Part shown: positions 56,696 to 64,000 of the stretch, one piece after another
Layout of the letters: each line of letters starts with the position of its first letter
Position numbering within the stretch: the first letter of the stretch is position 1
Assembly: GCF_902459805.1 (NCBI RefSeq)
Contig: NZ_CABPST010000007.1
Coordinates: 124,001 to 188,000 of the forward strand
Reading direction: 5' to 3'
DNA from: Pandoraea bronchicola
Lineage (GTDB): Bacteria > Pseudomonadota > Gammaproteobacteria > Burkholderiales > Burkholderiaceae
Length of the DNA: 64,000 nucleotides
Position numbers and translations under genes: made by a program
Notes under the pieces: generated by a model
Seen by the model: only the letters and a program-made list of their open reading frames with translations
Databases searched by the model: none
Told to the model about the DNA's origin: nothing

Positions 56696-57628
56696 CTACA
56701 GCAATTCCACCAGCCGCCGGTCGCTCTTGCGGCAGTACTCGGTGCAGGCGGCGCGCGCCGCGGTCGCCGCGCCGTGAACGAAGAGCGCCGCGTCGGCGCG
56801 CCGCGACATCGATACGACGATCGACGGCGGCGCTGGCTGCAAGGGCAGTTCCGCGACTTCCCCGTTGGCAATCAGCGCGTCGACGAACAAACGCGGAATC
56901 GCCGCGACCCCGAAACCGTCTCTGACCAACTGCACGATCACGGCTATCGATGGTGAGCCCGTGATACGTGTCTCCGAGAGCGGCACGCCGTGCACGCCCG
57001 CCAGTTTCGCCACGATGTCTTCGAGCGCACGATGCGGCGCCGTGCCGCGTCCGTAAGTGAGGATCGGATGTTGCAGCACTTGCTTCGCGAGGCCGCTGCG
57101 CGTGTTCGGAAACATGCCCGTGCGCGCGATCCAGTGCACCGGGTAGTTGGCGAGTGCGTCGCACACCACGCTGCTGTCGTCGCTGCCCTCCACGCGGATG
57201 ATGAGATCGAGTTCGTCGGCAATCAGGCGCCGCTGCAACTGTACGGAGACGTCGACGGTCAACTCGACTTCCAGCGCGGGGTAGTCGGCTGCCAGCCGGC
57301 GCAGATAGTGCGGCAGCCAGCTATGCACGACGGTTTCGATCACACCCAGGCGCAATCGTCCGCGCAGGGTGCTTTCGCCTGAGGCGGCCGTCTGCAAGCG
57401 CCGCGCCGCCTCCACCACCGCCTTCGCATATCCCAGCAGGTACTCGCCGTTCGGCGTGAGCCGGAACTCGCGGCTGTCGCGATCGACGAGTTCGGTCTTC
57501 AATTCCTCTTCCAGCGTCTTTAGCCGTTGCGAAATTGCCGCCGGGGTGGCGTGCAGTGCTGCGGCCGTCGCACGAAAGTTGCGCAGCTTGGCCAGCGTGA
57601 CGAAGGTTTCGAGAAATCGCGTGTTCAT
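56696..57628 (-). CDS. LysR-family transcriptional regulator
   Basis: This 310-aa protein has the N-terminal winged HTH (MNTRFLETFVTLAKLRNFRATAAALHATPAAISQRLKTLEEEL, residues 1-43, in short family-typical pieces) and the periplasmic-binding-like effector domain from about residue 90 (LRLGVIETVVHSWLPHYLRRL). It is divergently transcribed from the DUF1445 gene with an LTTR-type box between them, so it probably activates that gene and perhaps the transporter and oxoprolinase genes in response to a carboxylate or amino-acid ligand. Confidence 0.92.
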   Translation of the reverse strand: MNTRFLETFVTLAKLRNFRATAAALHATPAAISQRLKTLEEELKTELVDRDSREFRLTPNGEYLLGYAKAVVEAARRLQTAASGESTLRGRLRLGVIETVVHSWLPHYLRRLAADYPALEVELTVDVSVQLQRRLIADELDLIIRVEGSDDSSVVCDALANYPVHWIARTGMFPNTRSGLAKQVLQHPILTYGRGTAPHRALEDIVAKLAGVHGVPLSETRITGSPSIAVIVQLVRDGFGVAAIPRLFVDALIANGEVAELPLQPAPPSIVVSMSRRADAALFVHGAATAARAACTEYCRKSDRRLVELL

Positions 57629-57728
57629 GAGTCTCGGCGGGCCGGGAGCGTGCCCAAAAGAGCACAACGATGCGATGAAAAAAAAGGCGGCAAACTTCGG
57701 GAAAACCCGTGAGGTTGTTAAGAAATTC

Positions 57729-57746
57729 TATACGGCAGGGCGTATA
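57729..57746. promoter_or_regulatory. LysR-type operator candidate
   Basis: TATACG-GCAGGG-CGTATA is a perfect 6-bp dyad containing the T-N11-A pattern. It lies 88 nt upstream of the DUF1445 start and about 100 nt upstream of the lysR start, the usual LTTR recognition-site position. Confidence 0.6.
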
Positions 57747-57833
57747 AAAACTCGTTAGCGACCACTTTTTTTTCTTTCTATGCTTCACCCATCCGATGCC
57801 GCAATGGCATCTCCTCCCCACGCCGGAGTTGCC

Positions 57834-58655
57834 ATGAACCACCGAGCCATGCCGAACGACTTTTTCTCGCAACGTGACACGATCACGCCCTTCGAATTCC
57901 GTCAGGCCGTTCGCAGCGCGCAGTTTCGCGGGCCGACCGCCGGCTATTGCGGCGACTTCGCACAGGCCAATCTGGCTATTCTGCCGGTGGCGCATGCGCA
58001 CGACTTCCTGCGCTTCTGCCAGAGCAATCCGAAGGCCTGCCCGCTGCTGGGCGTCGGCGAGCCGGGGCAATGGCATGTGCCGGCGCTGGGCCGCGAAGTG
58101 GACATCCGCACCGATGTGCCGGGCTACAACGTCTACCGCGACGGCAAGCTGGCCGAGCAAGTGGATAACCTCGCCGAGTACTGGCAGAGCGATTTCATCG
58201 TCTTCGCCATTGGTTGCTCGTTCTCGTTCGAAGACATGCTGGCCAAGGCGGGCATTCCGTTGCGTCACGTGGAAGAGGGCTGCAACGTGCCGATGTACCG
58301 CACCAAGATCGCGAATCAGCGTGCCGGAAAGTTCGGCGGCGAACTGGTCGTGTCGATGCGGCCGATGAAGGGCGCCGACGCGATTCGCGCCGTGCAGATC
58401 ACGAGCCGATTTCCCGGCGTGCACGGTGCGCCGATCCATATCGGCGACCCCTCGGCGCTGGGCATCGAAGATCTGTCGAAGCCGGAGTTTGGCGATGCCG
58501 TCACCATTCGCGACGGCGAGCTCCCGGTGTACTGGGCGTGCGGCGTGACCCCGCAGACGGCGCTCATGGGCGCGAAGCTCCCGCTCGCCATCGCACACCG
58601 GCCCGGCTACATGCTCATGACGGATATCCCGAACGCGTCGCTTGCCGTTTTCTGA
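57834..58655 (+). CDS. DUF1445/YcsI-family protein, D-glutamate cyclase or hydro-lyase-like
   Basis: This 273-aa cytosolic protein reads [31 protein letters not shown] (about residues 22-52), [28 protein letters not shown] and [13 protein letters not shown], then [14 protein letters not shown] at the C-terminus. All are signature segments of DUF1445 (YcsI, UPF0317). Bacterial members are annotated as putative hydro-lyases; the vertebrate homologue domain is a D-glutamate cyclase producing 5-oxo-D-proline. GGAG precedes ATG 57834. Neighbouring MFS and 5-oxoprolinase genes support the glutamate/5-oxoproline link. Confidence 0.85.
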   Translation: MNHRAMPNDFFSQRDTITPFEFRQAVRSAQFRGPTAGYCGDFAQANLAILPVAHAHDFLRFCQSNPKACPLLGVGEPGQWHVPALGREVDIRTDVPGYNVYRDGKLAEQVDNLAEYWQSDFIVFAIGCSFSFEDMLAKAGIPLRHVEEGCNVPMYRTKIANQRAGKFGGELVVSMRPMKGADAIRAVQITSRFPGVHGAPIHIGDPSALGIEDLSKPEFGDAVTIRDGELPVYWACGVTPQTALMGAKLPLAIAHRPGYMLMTDIPNASLAVF

Positions 58656-58974
58656 CGATGTAATCACGAGGCCGATCACCCGGGCGGCGGGTCGGAAACC
58701 CCTCGACAGGCGAAGGCGCATCGCGCGTCTTCGCGGCGCAAACACGCCGCTACGCATCTGAAATCGAGCAGTAACAAGCGGTCGCAAGCTGGGCCGAAGC
58801 AAAGAGGGCGCATCAGGCAGTCATCGCGATAGGTCGTTGCAGTGCCCCCCACTATCGCGCCAAGACGGGAGGCGGCGGGCGAGGTTGCTCGCCGCCAATC
58901 CCACACGCACATGCCCTTGTGCGGATTAGTCGACATCACACGCAAGTCAGGACATCACCGGAGCCTTATCTCTC
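58656..58974. other. 319-nt gap between DUF1445 and MFS genes
   Basis: No coding frame of interest. A GC-rich hairpin, with GGCGAG-GTTG-CTCGCC at its core, lies around 58870-58900 and may attenuate or terminate. The MFS gene could therefore have its own promoter, but none is clear. Confidence 0.35.
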
Positions 58975-60297
58975 ATGGAAAGCAAAACCCCACTCGCGCC
59001 CCCCGTTGCGCCGGCCCCGTCCGCCTCTCCTGAGGCAGGCGGCAGCCTGTTCGGCTGGTACGGCGACGCTACGCCGCGCGAAAAGCGCGCGTTCTGGAGC
59101 TGTAAGGTCGGCTACATGCTCGACGGCATGGACACCCAGATGCTGAGCTTCGTCATTCCGACGCTTATCGCCACATGGGGCATCAGCCTCGCGGACGCCG
59201 GCTTCATCGGCACGGTGACGCTGCTCGCCTCGGCGCTCGGCGGCTGGGTCGCCGGCATTCTGTCGGATCGCATCGGCCGCGTTCGCACACTGCAACTCAC
59301 GGTATTGTGGTTCGCCGTCTTCACCGGGCTTTGCGGCCTTGCGCAGAACTATCACCAACTGCTCGTCGCGCGCGCGCTCATGGGCTTTGGCTTCGGCGGT
59401 GAATGGACGGCCGGCGCCGTGCTCATCGGTGAAGTCATCCGTGCACGTGATCGCGGCAAAGCCGTGGGTCTCGTGCAATCGGGCTGGGCCATCGGCTGGG
59501 GTTTGACGGCAATTCTCTATTCGGCGCTGTTCTCGCTGCTGCCCGCCGAGATGGCCTGGCGCGTATTGTTCCTGGTCGGCCTGCTGCCCGCGCTGCTGGT
59601 GCTCTTCATCCGCCGCTATGTGCAAGAGCCCGAGGTGTACCAGAAGGAGAAGGCCAAACAGTCGCCGGACGACGCGCCGGGACTGGCGGCCATTTTCAGC
59701 CCGGCACTGCTCTCCACGACGATTCGCGCCGCGCTGCTGACCACGGGGGCGCAAGGGGGCTACTACGCCATCACGACGTGGCTGCCCACGTTCCTGAAGA
59801 CAGAGCGTCATCTCACGGTGATGGGCACCGGCGGCTATCTGGCCATGATCATTTTCGGTTCGTGGGTCGGCTATCTGGCCAGTTCGTATCTGACCGACCG
59901 CCTGGGCCGCAAGCCGAACTTCATTCTGTTCGCGGTGGGCTCGATGGTGATCGCGTTCTCGTACACGTCGCTGCCGCTGACCGACAGTGCGATGTTCTGG
60001 CTCGGTTTCCCGCTCGGCTTCTTCGCTTCGGGCATTTTCAGCGGCATGGGCGCGTTCCTGACCGAACTGTTCCCGACGCGAGTGCGCGGGTCCGGACAGG
60101 GCTTTTGCTACAACGTTGGCCGTGCCGTCGGTGCGCTGTTCCCGTTCCTGATCGGCATGCTCTCGAAGCAATACGGTCTGGGTACGACGATCGGCATCTT
60201 TGCCGCGGTCGCTTACGGCGTGCTGATCATCGCGGCGCTCACGTTGCCCGAGACGCGCGGCCGCGAACTCGAGTCGCTCGAGTCGCACACGGCGTAA
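58975..60297 (+). CDS. MFS transporter, aromatic-acid/carboxylate symporter (AAHS) type
   Basis: This 440-aa protein has twelve membrane helices. It carries the MFS motif GILSDRIGRVRTLQ between helices 2 and 3 and its repeat LTDRLGRKPNFI between 8 and 9, and the DGMDTQMLSFVIPTL segment of helix 1, typical of sialate and aromatic acid/H+ symporters. Uptake of an organic anion such as 5-oxoproline or a dicarboxylate is inferred from neighbours. The N-terminal 30 residues are Pro/Ala-rich. Confidence 0.9.
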   Translation: MESKTPLAPPVAPAPSASPEAGGSLFGWYGDATPREKRAFWSCKVGYMLDGMDTQMLSFVIPTLIATWGISLADAGFIGTVTLLASALGGWVAGILSDRIGRVRTLQLTVLWFAVFTGLCGLAQNYHQLLVARALMGFGFGGEWTAGAVLIGEVIRARDRGKAVGLVQSGWAIGWGLTAILYSALFSLLPAEMAWRVLFLVGLLPALLVLFIRRYVQEPEVYQKEKAKQSPDDAPGLAAIFSPALLSTTIRAALLTTGAQGGYYAITTWLPTFLKTERHLTVMGTGGYLAMIIFGSWVGYLASSYLTDRLGRKPNFILFAVGSMVIAFSYTSLPLTDSAMFWLGFPLGFFASGIFSGMGAFLTELFPTRVRGSGQGFCYNVGRAVGALFPFLIGMLSKQYGLGTTIGIFAAVAYGVLIIAALTLPETRGRELESLESHTA

Positions 60298-60325
60298 CAC
60301 CGCGCCGTGTGTGCCGGTGAACTAT

Positions 60326-60347
60326 CGCGGCAGCCGTCGCTGCCGCG
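60326..60347 (+). terminator. Hairpin after the MFS gene
   Basis: CGCGGCAGC-CGTC-GCTGCCGCG, a 9-bp perfect stem followed by TTCGATGACCTTTTCTT. It lies 29 nt past the stop codon. It may be a moderate terminator or attenuator before the oxoprolinase gene. Confidence 0.5.
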
Positions 60348-60528
60348 TTCGATGACCTTTTCTTAACGCTCCCACACTAACCAGAGTGACGTGTGCGTGG
60401 CCCTGCCGGACGATGTCAGGCAGGCCCGCGCCGGGAGACGTGCGCCCCGCGCCAACATGAACCATCGACGGGGCACCGCACCGTCTGCCCTTCGATTCTC
60501 GTTTGACCATTGCTTTGCGAGTGACACC

Positions 60529-63500
60529 ATGACGAACGCTCTCACGCCCCCCGCCCAAAACCGCGCGCCCGCACATCAGACACCTTCGCGCTGGCAGTTC
60601 TGGATCGACCGAGGCGGTACCTTCACCGATATCGTGGCGCGCCGCCCGGACGGCACGCTCATCACGCACAAGCTGCTCTCCGAAAACCCGGAGCAGTATC
60701 GCGACGCCGCCGTCGCAGGCATTCGTCACTTGCTGGGCCTGGCACCGGGCGAGCCGATTACGCCCGAACAAGTCGACATGGTGAAGATGGGAACGACCGT
60801 GGCGACCAACGCGTTGCTCGAGCGCAAAGGCGAACCGCTCGCGCTGGTGACGACGCAAGGCTTTCGCGATGCGCTGCGCATCGCGTATCAGAACCGGCCG
60901 CGCCTGTTCGATCTCGACATCGCGTTGCCGGAAGCGCTGTATGCGCAAGTCGTGGAAGTCGACGAGCGGGTCGGTGCGCACGGTGAAGTGGTGCGTGAAC
61001 TGGATCTCGACGCGGCGCGTAGCGCACTCGAAGCGGTCTACGCAAAGGGCATCCGCGCGCTTGCCATCGTGTTGATGCACGGCTATCGCTATCAGGCACA
61101 CGAAAGGGCGCTGGCGACGATGGCGCGTGTGCTGGGCTTCACGCAGATATCCGTCTCACACCGTGTCTCGCCGCTGATGAAGCTCGTCTCGCGCGGGGAT
61201 ACCACCGTCGTCGACGCCTATCTGTCGCCGATTCTGCGTCGCTACGTCGAGCAGGTCGCGAAGGAGATGCCGGGCGTCAATCTGCAATTCATGCAGAGCA
61301 GCGGGGGGCTCACGCGTGCCGACAACTTCCAGGGTAAGGACGCCATCCTGTCCGGCCCGGCAGGCGGCATCGTCGGCATGGTGAGGGCGTCGAGCGCGGC
61401 CGGCTTCGACCGGGTGATCGGCTTCGATATGGGCGGCACGTCGACCGATGTGTCGCATTACAACGGCGAATTCGAGCGCGTTTTCGAGACGCAAGTCGCC
61501 GGCGTTCGCATGCGTGCACCGATGATGAGTATTCACACCGTGGCAGCCGGCGGCGGCTCGGTGTTGTCGTTTGACGGCACGCGTTTGCGCGTGGGGCCGG
61601 ACTCGGCCGGTGCGAATCCCGGGCCAGCGGCGTACCGGCGCGGTGGCCCGCTTACCGTCACGGACTGCAACGTCATGCTCGGCAAAATTCAGCCCGCGCA
61701 CTTCCCGAAGGTGTTCGGACCGAACGCCGACGAGCCGCTGGATCGCGACGTCGTCGTCGCGAAGTTTACGGCGCTGGCCGCCGAGATCGAGCAGGCGACG
61801 GGCCGGCGACAGACGCCCGAAGCCCTTGCCGAAGGCTTCCTGGAAATTGCCATCGGCAGCATGGCAAACGCCATCAAGAAGATCTCTGTGCAGCGTGGTC
61901 ACGATGTGAGCCGCTACGTGCTGACGACGTTCGGCGGCGCAGGGGGGCAACACGCCTGTGGCGTGGCCGATGCACTCGGCATGACGAAGGTCTTCGCGCA
62001 TCCGTTGGCCGGGGTGCTCTCGGCGTATGGCATGGGGCTCGCGGATCAGACGGCGATGCGCGAGCGCATGATCGAAGCGCCACTGTCCGACGAGGGATTG
62101 CGTGCGCTCGACGATGCGCTCGCCGCGCTGGCGGGCGAGGCGGTCAACGCGCTGCTGTCGCAAGGCGTGCCGCCATCGCGCATCGAGACAGTGCGTCGCG
62201 TTCATGTGCGTTACGCCGGAACCGATTCGGCGCTGGCCGTGCCGTTCGGCGACGTTGCGCAAATGCGTGCCGCTTTCGAAGCGGCTTATCGTCAGCGGTA
62301 CTCGTTCCTGATGGACGGTGCGGCGTTGATTGTCGAAGTGGCCTCGGTCGAAGCCATCGGCCACTCCGACGCCCCGGTCGACATCGCCCCGCTCGAGACG
62401 CGCATGTCGGGTGCGCCGAAGGTCGTCGATCACGTGAAGCTGTATGCGAGCGGGGCGTGGCACGAGGCGGCGCTGTTTGCCCGCGACACGCTGCTCGCAG
62501 GCGACACCATCGACGGGCCCGCCATCGTCGCAGAAAAGAGCGGCACGACGGTGGTCGAGCCGGGATGGCAGGCTGAGATGACCACGCAGGGCAATCTCGT
62601 GCTCTCCCGCGTGGTGCCGCGCGAGACGCAACGTGACGCCGGGGAACGCGCAACGCAGGCCGATCCGGTGCGCCTCGAGATCTTCAACAACCTCTTCATG
62701 TCGATCGCCGAGCAGATGGGGCTGCGTCTGCAGAACACGGCGTATTCGGTGAATATCAAGGAGCGTCTGGACTTCTCGTGCGCGCTGTTCGACCGGGAGG
62801 GCAACCTCATCGCCAACGCGCCGCACATGCCCGTGCATCTGGGATCGATGGGCGAGAGCATCAAGACCGTGATCGAACGCAATCGCGGGGCGATGCGCGA
62901 GGGCGACGTCTTCATGCTCAACGACCCATATCACGGCGGTACACACCTGCCGGACGTCACGGTGATCACACCGGTCTTCGTGACGGGCGAGGGCAGCTGC
63001 GCGGACGATGCGGCCGAACCACTCTTCTATGTCGGCTCGCGCGGCCACCACGCGGATATCGGTGGCATCACGCCGGGATCGATGCCACCCGACTCGACGC
63101 ATGTCGAGGAAGAAGGCGTGCTCATCGACAACTGGCAACTGGTTGCCGCGGGCGAACTGCGCGATCGCGAAACACGCGCACTGCTGACCGGAGCACGCTA
63201 TCCGGCGCGCAACATCGACCAGAACATGGCCGATCTGCGCGCGCAAGTGGCCGCGAACCAGAAGGGCGTAGATGAGCTGCGCCGCATGGTGAACGAGTTC
63301 GGACGCGATGTCGTGCTTGCTTACATGGGGCACGTGCAGGACAACGCCGAAGCTGCCGTGCGACGCGTGATCGGTGCGCTGGCCGACGGTCACTATCGCT
63401 ACGCACTGGATAACGGTGCGGTGATCGAGGTCGCGATTCGCGTCGATCACGCGACACACGCGGCAACCATCGACTTCACGGGAACGTCGGCCCAGTTACC

Positions 63501-64000
63501 CAACAACTTCAATGCGCCGCGCGCGGTGTGCATGGCCGCCGTGCTGTACGTCTTCCGCACGCTGGTCGATGACGACATCCCGCTCAATGCGGGCTGCCTG
63601 AAACCGCTGACGGTAATCGTGCCGCAGGGCTCGATGCTCAACCCTGTGTACCCGGCAGCGGTGGTGTCGGGCAACGTGGAGACGTCGTCTGCCATTACCA
63701 ACGCACTTTACGGTGCGCTGGGGCGCGTGGCGTCGAGTCAGGGCACGATGAACAACTTCACGTTCGGCAACGAGACGTATCAGTACTACGAGACCATCGC
63801 GGGCGGCAGTGGCGCGGGCGAAGGGTTCCACGGGGCAGACGCCGTGCAGACGCACATGACGAACTCGCGTCTGACCGATCCGGAGGTGCTGGAGTGGCGC
63901 TATCCGGTGCGGCTGGAGAGTCACCGGATTCGCGCCGGATCGGGCGGTGCGGGGCGTTGGCATGGCGGTAACGGTGCTGTGCGGCGCATTCGCTTCCTCA
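60529..64000 (+). CDS. 5-Oxoprolinase (ATP-hydrolysing) / hydantoinase HyuA-HyuB fusion, 3' end outside window
   Basis: It is open for 1157 codons to the window edge; full-length 5-oxoprolinases have about 1200-1290. The HyuA part has [66 protein letters not shown] (ATPase core) and [19 protein letters not shown]. The HyuB part, from about residue 720, has [54 protein letters not shown] and [20 protein letters not shown]. It converts 5-oxoproline plus ATP to glutamate in the cytosol. A hydantoin substrate is the alternative. Confidence 0.94.
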   Translation, partial: MTNALTPPAQNRAPAHQTPSRWQFWIDRGGTFTDIVARRPDGTLITHKLLSENPEQYRDAAVAGIRHLLGLAPGEPITPEQVDMVKMGTTVATNALLERKGEPLALVTTQGFRDALRIAYQNRPRLFDLDIALPEALYAQVVEVDERVGAHGEVVRELDLDAARSALEAVYAKGIRALAIVLMHGYRYQAHERALATMARVLGFTQISVSHRVSPLMKLVSRGDTTVVDAYLSPILRRYVEQVAKEMPGVNLQFMQSSGGLTRADNFQGKDAILSGPAGGIVGMVRASSAAGFDRVIGFDMGGTSTDVSHYNGEFERVFETQVAGVRMRAPMMSIHTVAAGGGSVLSFDGTRLRVGPDSAGANPGPAAYRRGGPLTVTDCNVMLGKIQPAHFPKVFGPNADEPLDRDVVVAKFTALAAEIEQATGRRQTPEALAEGFLEIAIGSMANAIKKISVQRGHDVSRYVLTTFGGAGGQHACGVADALGMTKVFAHPLAGVLSAYGMGLADQTAMRERMIEAPLSDEGLRALDDALAALAGEAVNALLSQGVPPSRIETVRRVHVRYAGTDSALAVPFGDVAQMRAAFEAAYRQRYSFLMDGAALIVEVASVEAIGHSDAPVDIAPLETRMSGAPKVVDHVKLYASGAWHEAALFARDTLLAGDTIDGPAIVAEKSGTTVVEPGWQAEMTTQGNLVLSRVVPRETQRDAGERATQADPVRLEIFNNLFMSIAEQMGLRLQNTAYSVNIKERLDFSCALFDREGNLIANAPHMPVHLGSMGESIKTVIERNRGAMREGDVFMLNDPYHGGTHLPDVTVITPVFVTGEGSCADDAAEPLFYVGSRGHHADIGGITPGSMPPDSTHVEEEGVLIDNWQLVAAGELRDRETRALLTGARYPARNIDQNMADLRAQVAANQKGVDELRRMVNEFGRDVVLAYMGHVQDNAEAAVRRVIGALADGHYRYALDNGAVIEVAIRVDHATHAATIDFTGTSAQLPNNFNAPRAVCMAAVLYVFRTLVDDDIPLNAGCLKPLTVIVPQGSMLNPVYPAAVVSGNVETSSAITNALYGALGRVASSQGTMNNFTFGNETYQYYETIAGGSGAGEGFHGADAVQTHMTNSRLTDPEVLEWRYPVRLESHRIRAGSGGAGRWHGGNGAVRRIRFL

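Noticed and set aside
61156-63459. A 767-codon open frame on the minus strand opposite the oxoprolinase gene
   Set aside because: Antisense to a continuous oxoprolinase reading frame with all motifs; the translation is Arg/His-rich and unrecognisable.

Overview
The window is a GC-rich chromosomal segment of a betaproteobacterium, most likely a Burkholderiales member of the Burkholderiaceae and possibly Pandoraea. This is inferred from base composition, protein wording and gene order (hemE-priA, rsmI/yraN-diaA-dolP, Sox genes), not from a database search. Protein-coding genes fill about 90% of it. There is one tRNA, and I see no CRISPR array, no insertion sequence and no phage genes.

Region 1 (1-16.1 kb) is mostly core metabolism. 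It holds priA (truncated by the window edge) and hemE, a periplasmic cyclohexadienyl dehydratase-like protein, an HSL-type hydrolase, a CoA-binding protein, a hydroxypyruvate isomerase-like protein, a TonB-like lipoprotein and an ArsC-family protein. These are followed by a DEDDh exonuclease coupled to a metallo-beta-lactamase-fold hydrolase, rlpA, a three-gene ABC importer of the TrpX/COG2984 type, and rsmI divergent from yraN-diaA-dolP. The last block keeps the E. coli yraL-yraP order without lpoA.

Region 2 (16.1-29.1 kb) is a sulfur-oxidation locus, all on the plus strand. A monoheme cytochrome and an FccB/SoxF flavoprotein (a sulfide dehydrogenase pair) come first. An orphan TpsB outer-membrane transporter and an ArsR-type regulator with an inverted-repeat operator candidate follow. 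The complete thiosulfate-oxidising set comes last: soxC, soxD, a small cytochrome c, soxY, soxZ, soxA, soxX, a SoxW-like thioredoxin and soxB. With soxCD present, thiosulfate should be oxidised fully to sulfate in the periplasm. tRNA-Ala(CGC) follows at 29.2 kb.

Region 3 (29.4-51.2 kb, all minus strand) is a surface-glycan island. It encodes the whole CMP-pseudaminic acid pathway (pseB, pseC, a fused pseG-pseH, pseI, pseF) and a GDP-fucose branch (manC, gmd, fcl). It also has a dTDP-3-amino-3,6-dideoxyhexose isomerase/transaminase pair, four glycosyltransferase-like proteins, an O-antigen polymerase/ligase-like membrane protein, an ABC exporter that may act as flippase, a hexapeptide acyltransferase and a PhyH-type dioxygenase. 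Many genes overlap by 4 nt. Three gaps of about 0.5 kb split the island into sub-operons, and these look richer in A+T than the rest.

Region 4 (51.4-56.7 kb, plus strand) is a caa3-type cytochrome oxidase operon: subunit II with a fused cytochrome c and a long Pro/Ala tail, subunit I, two subunit III-like proteins and subunit IV.

Region 5 (56.7-64 kb) has a LysR regulator divergent from a D-glutamate cyclase/DUF1445-family protein, then an MFS transporter and a full-length-type 5-oxoprolinase cut by the window end. It is plausibly a D-glutamate/5-oxoproline utilisation locus.
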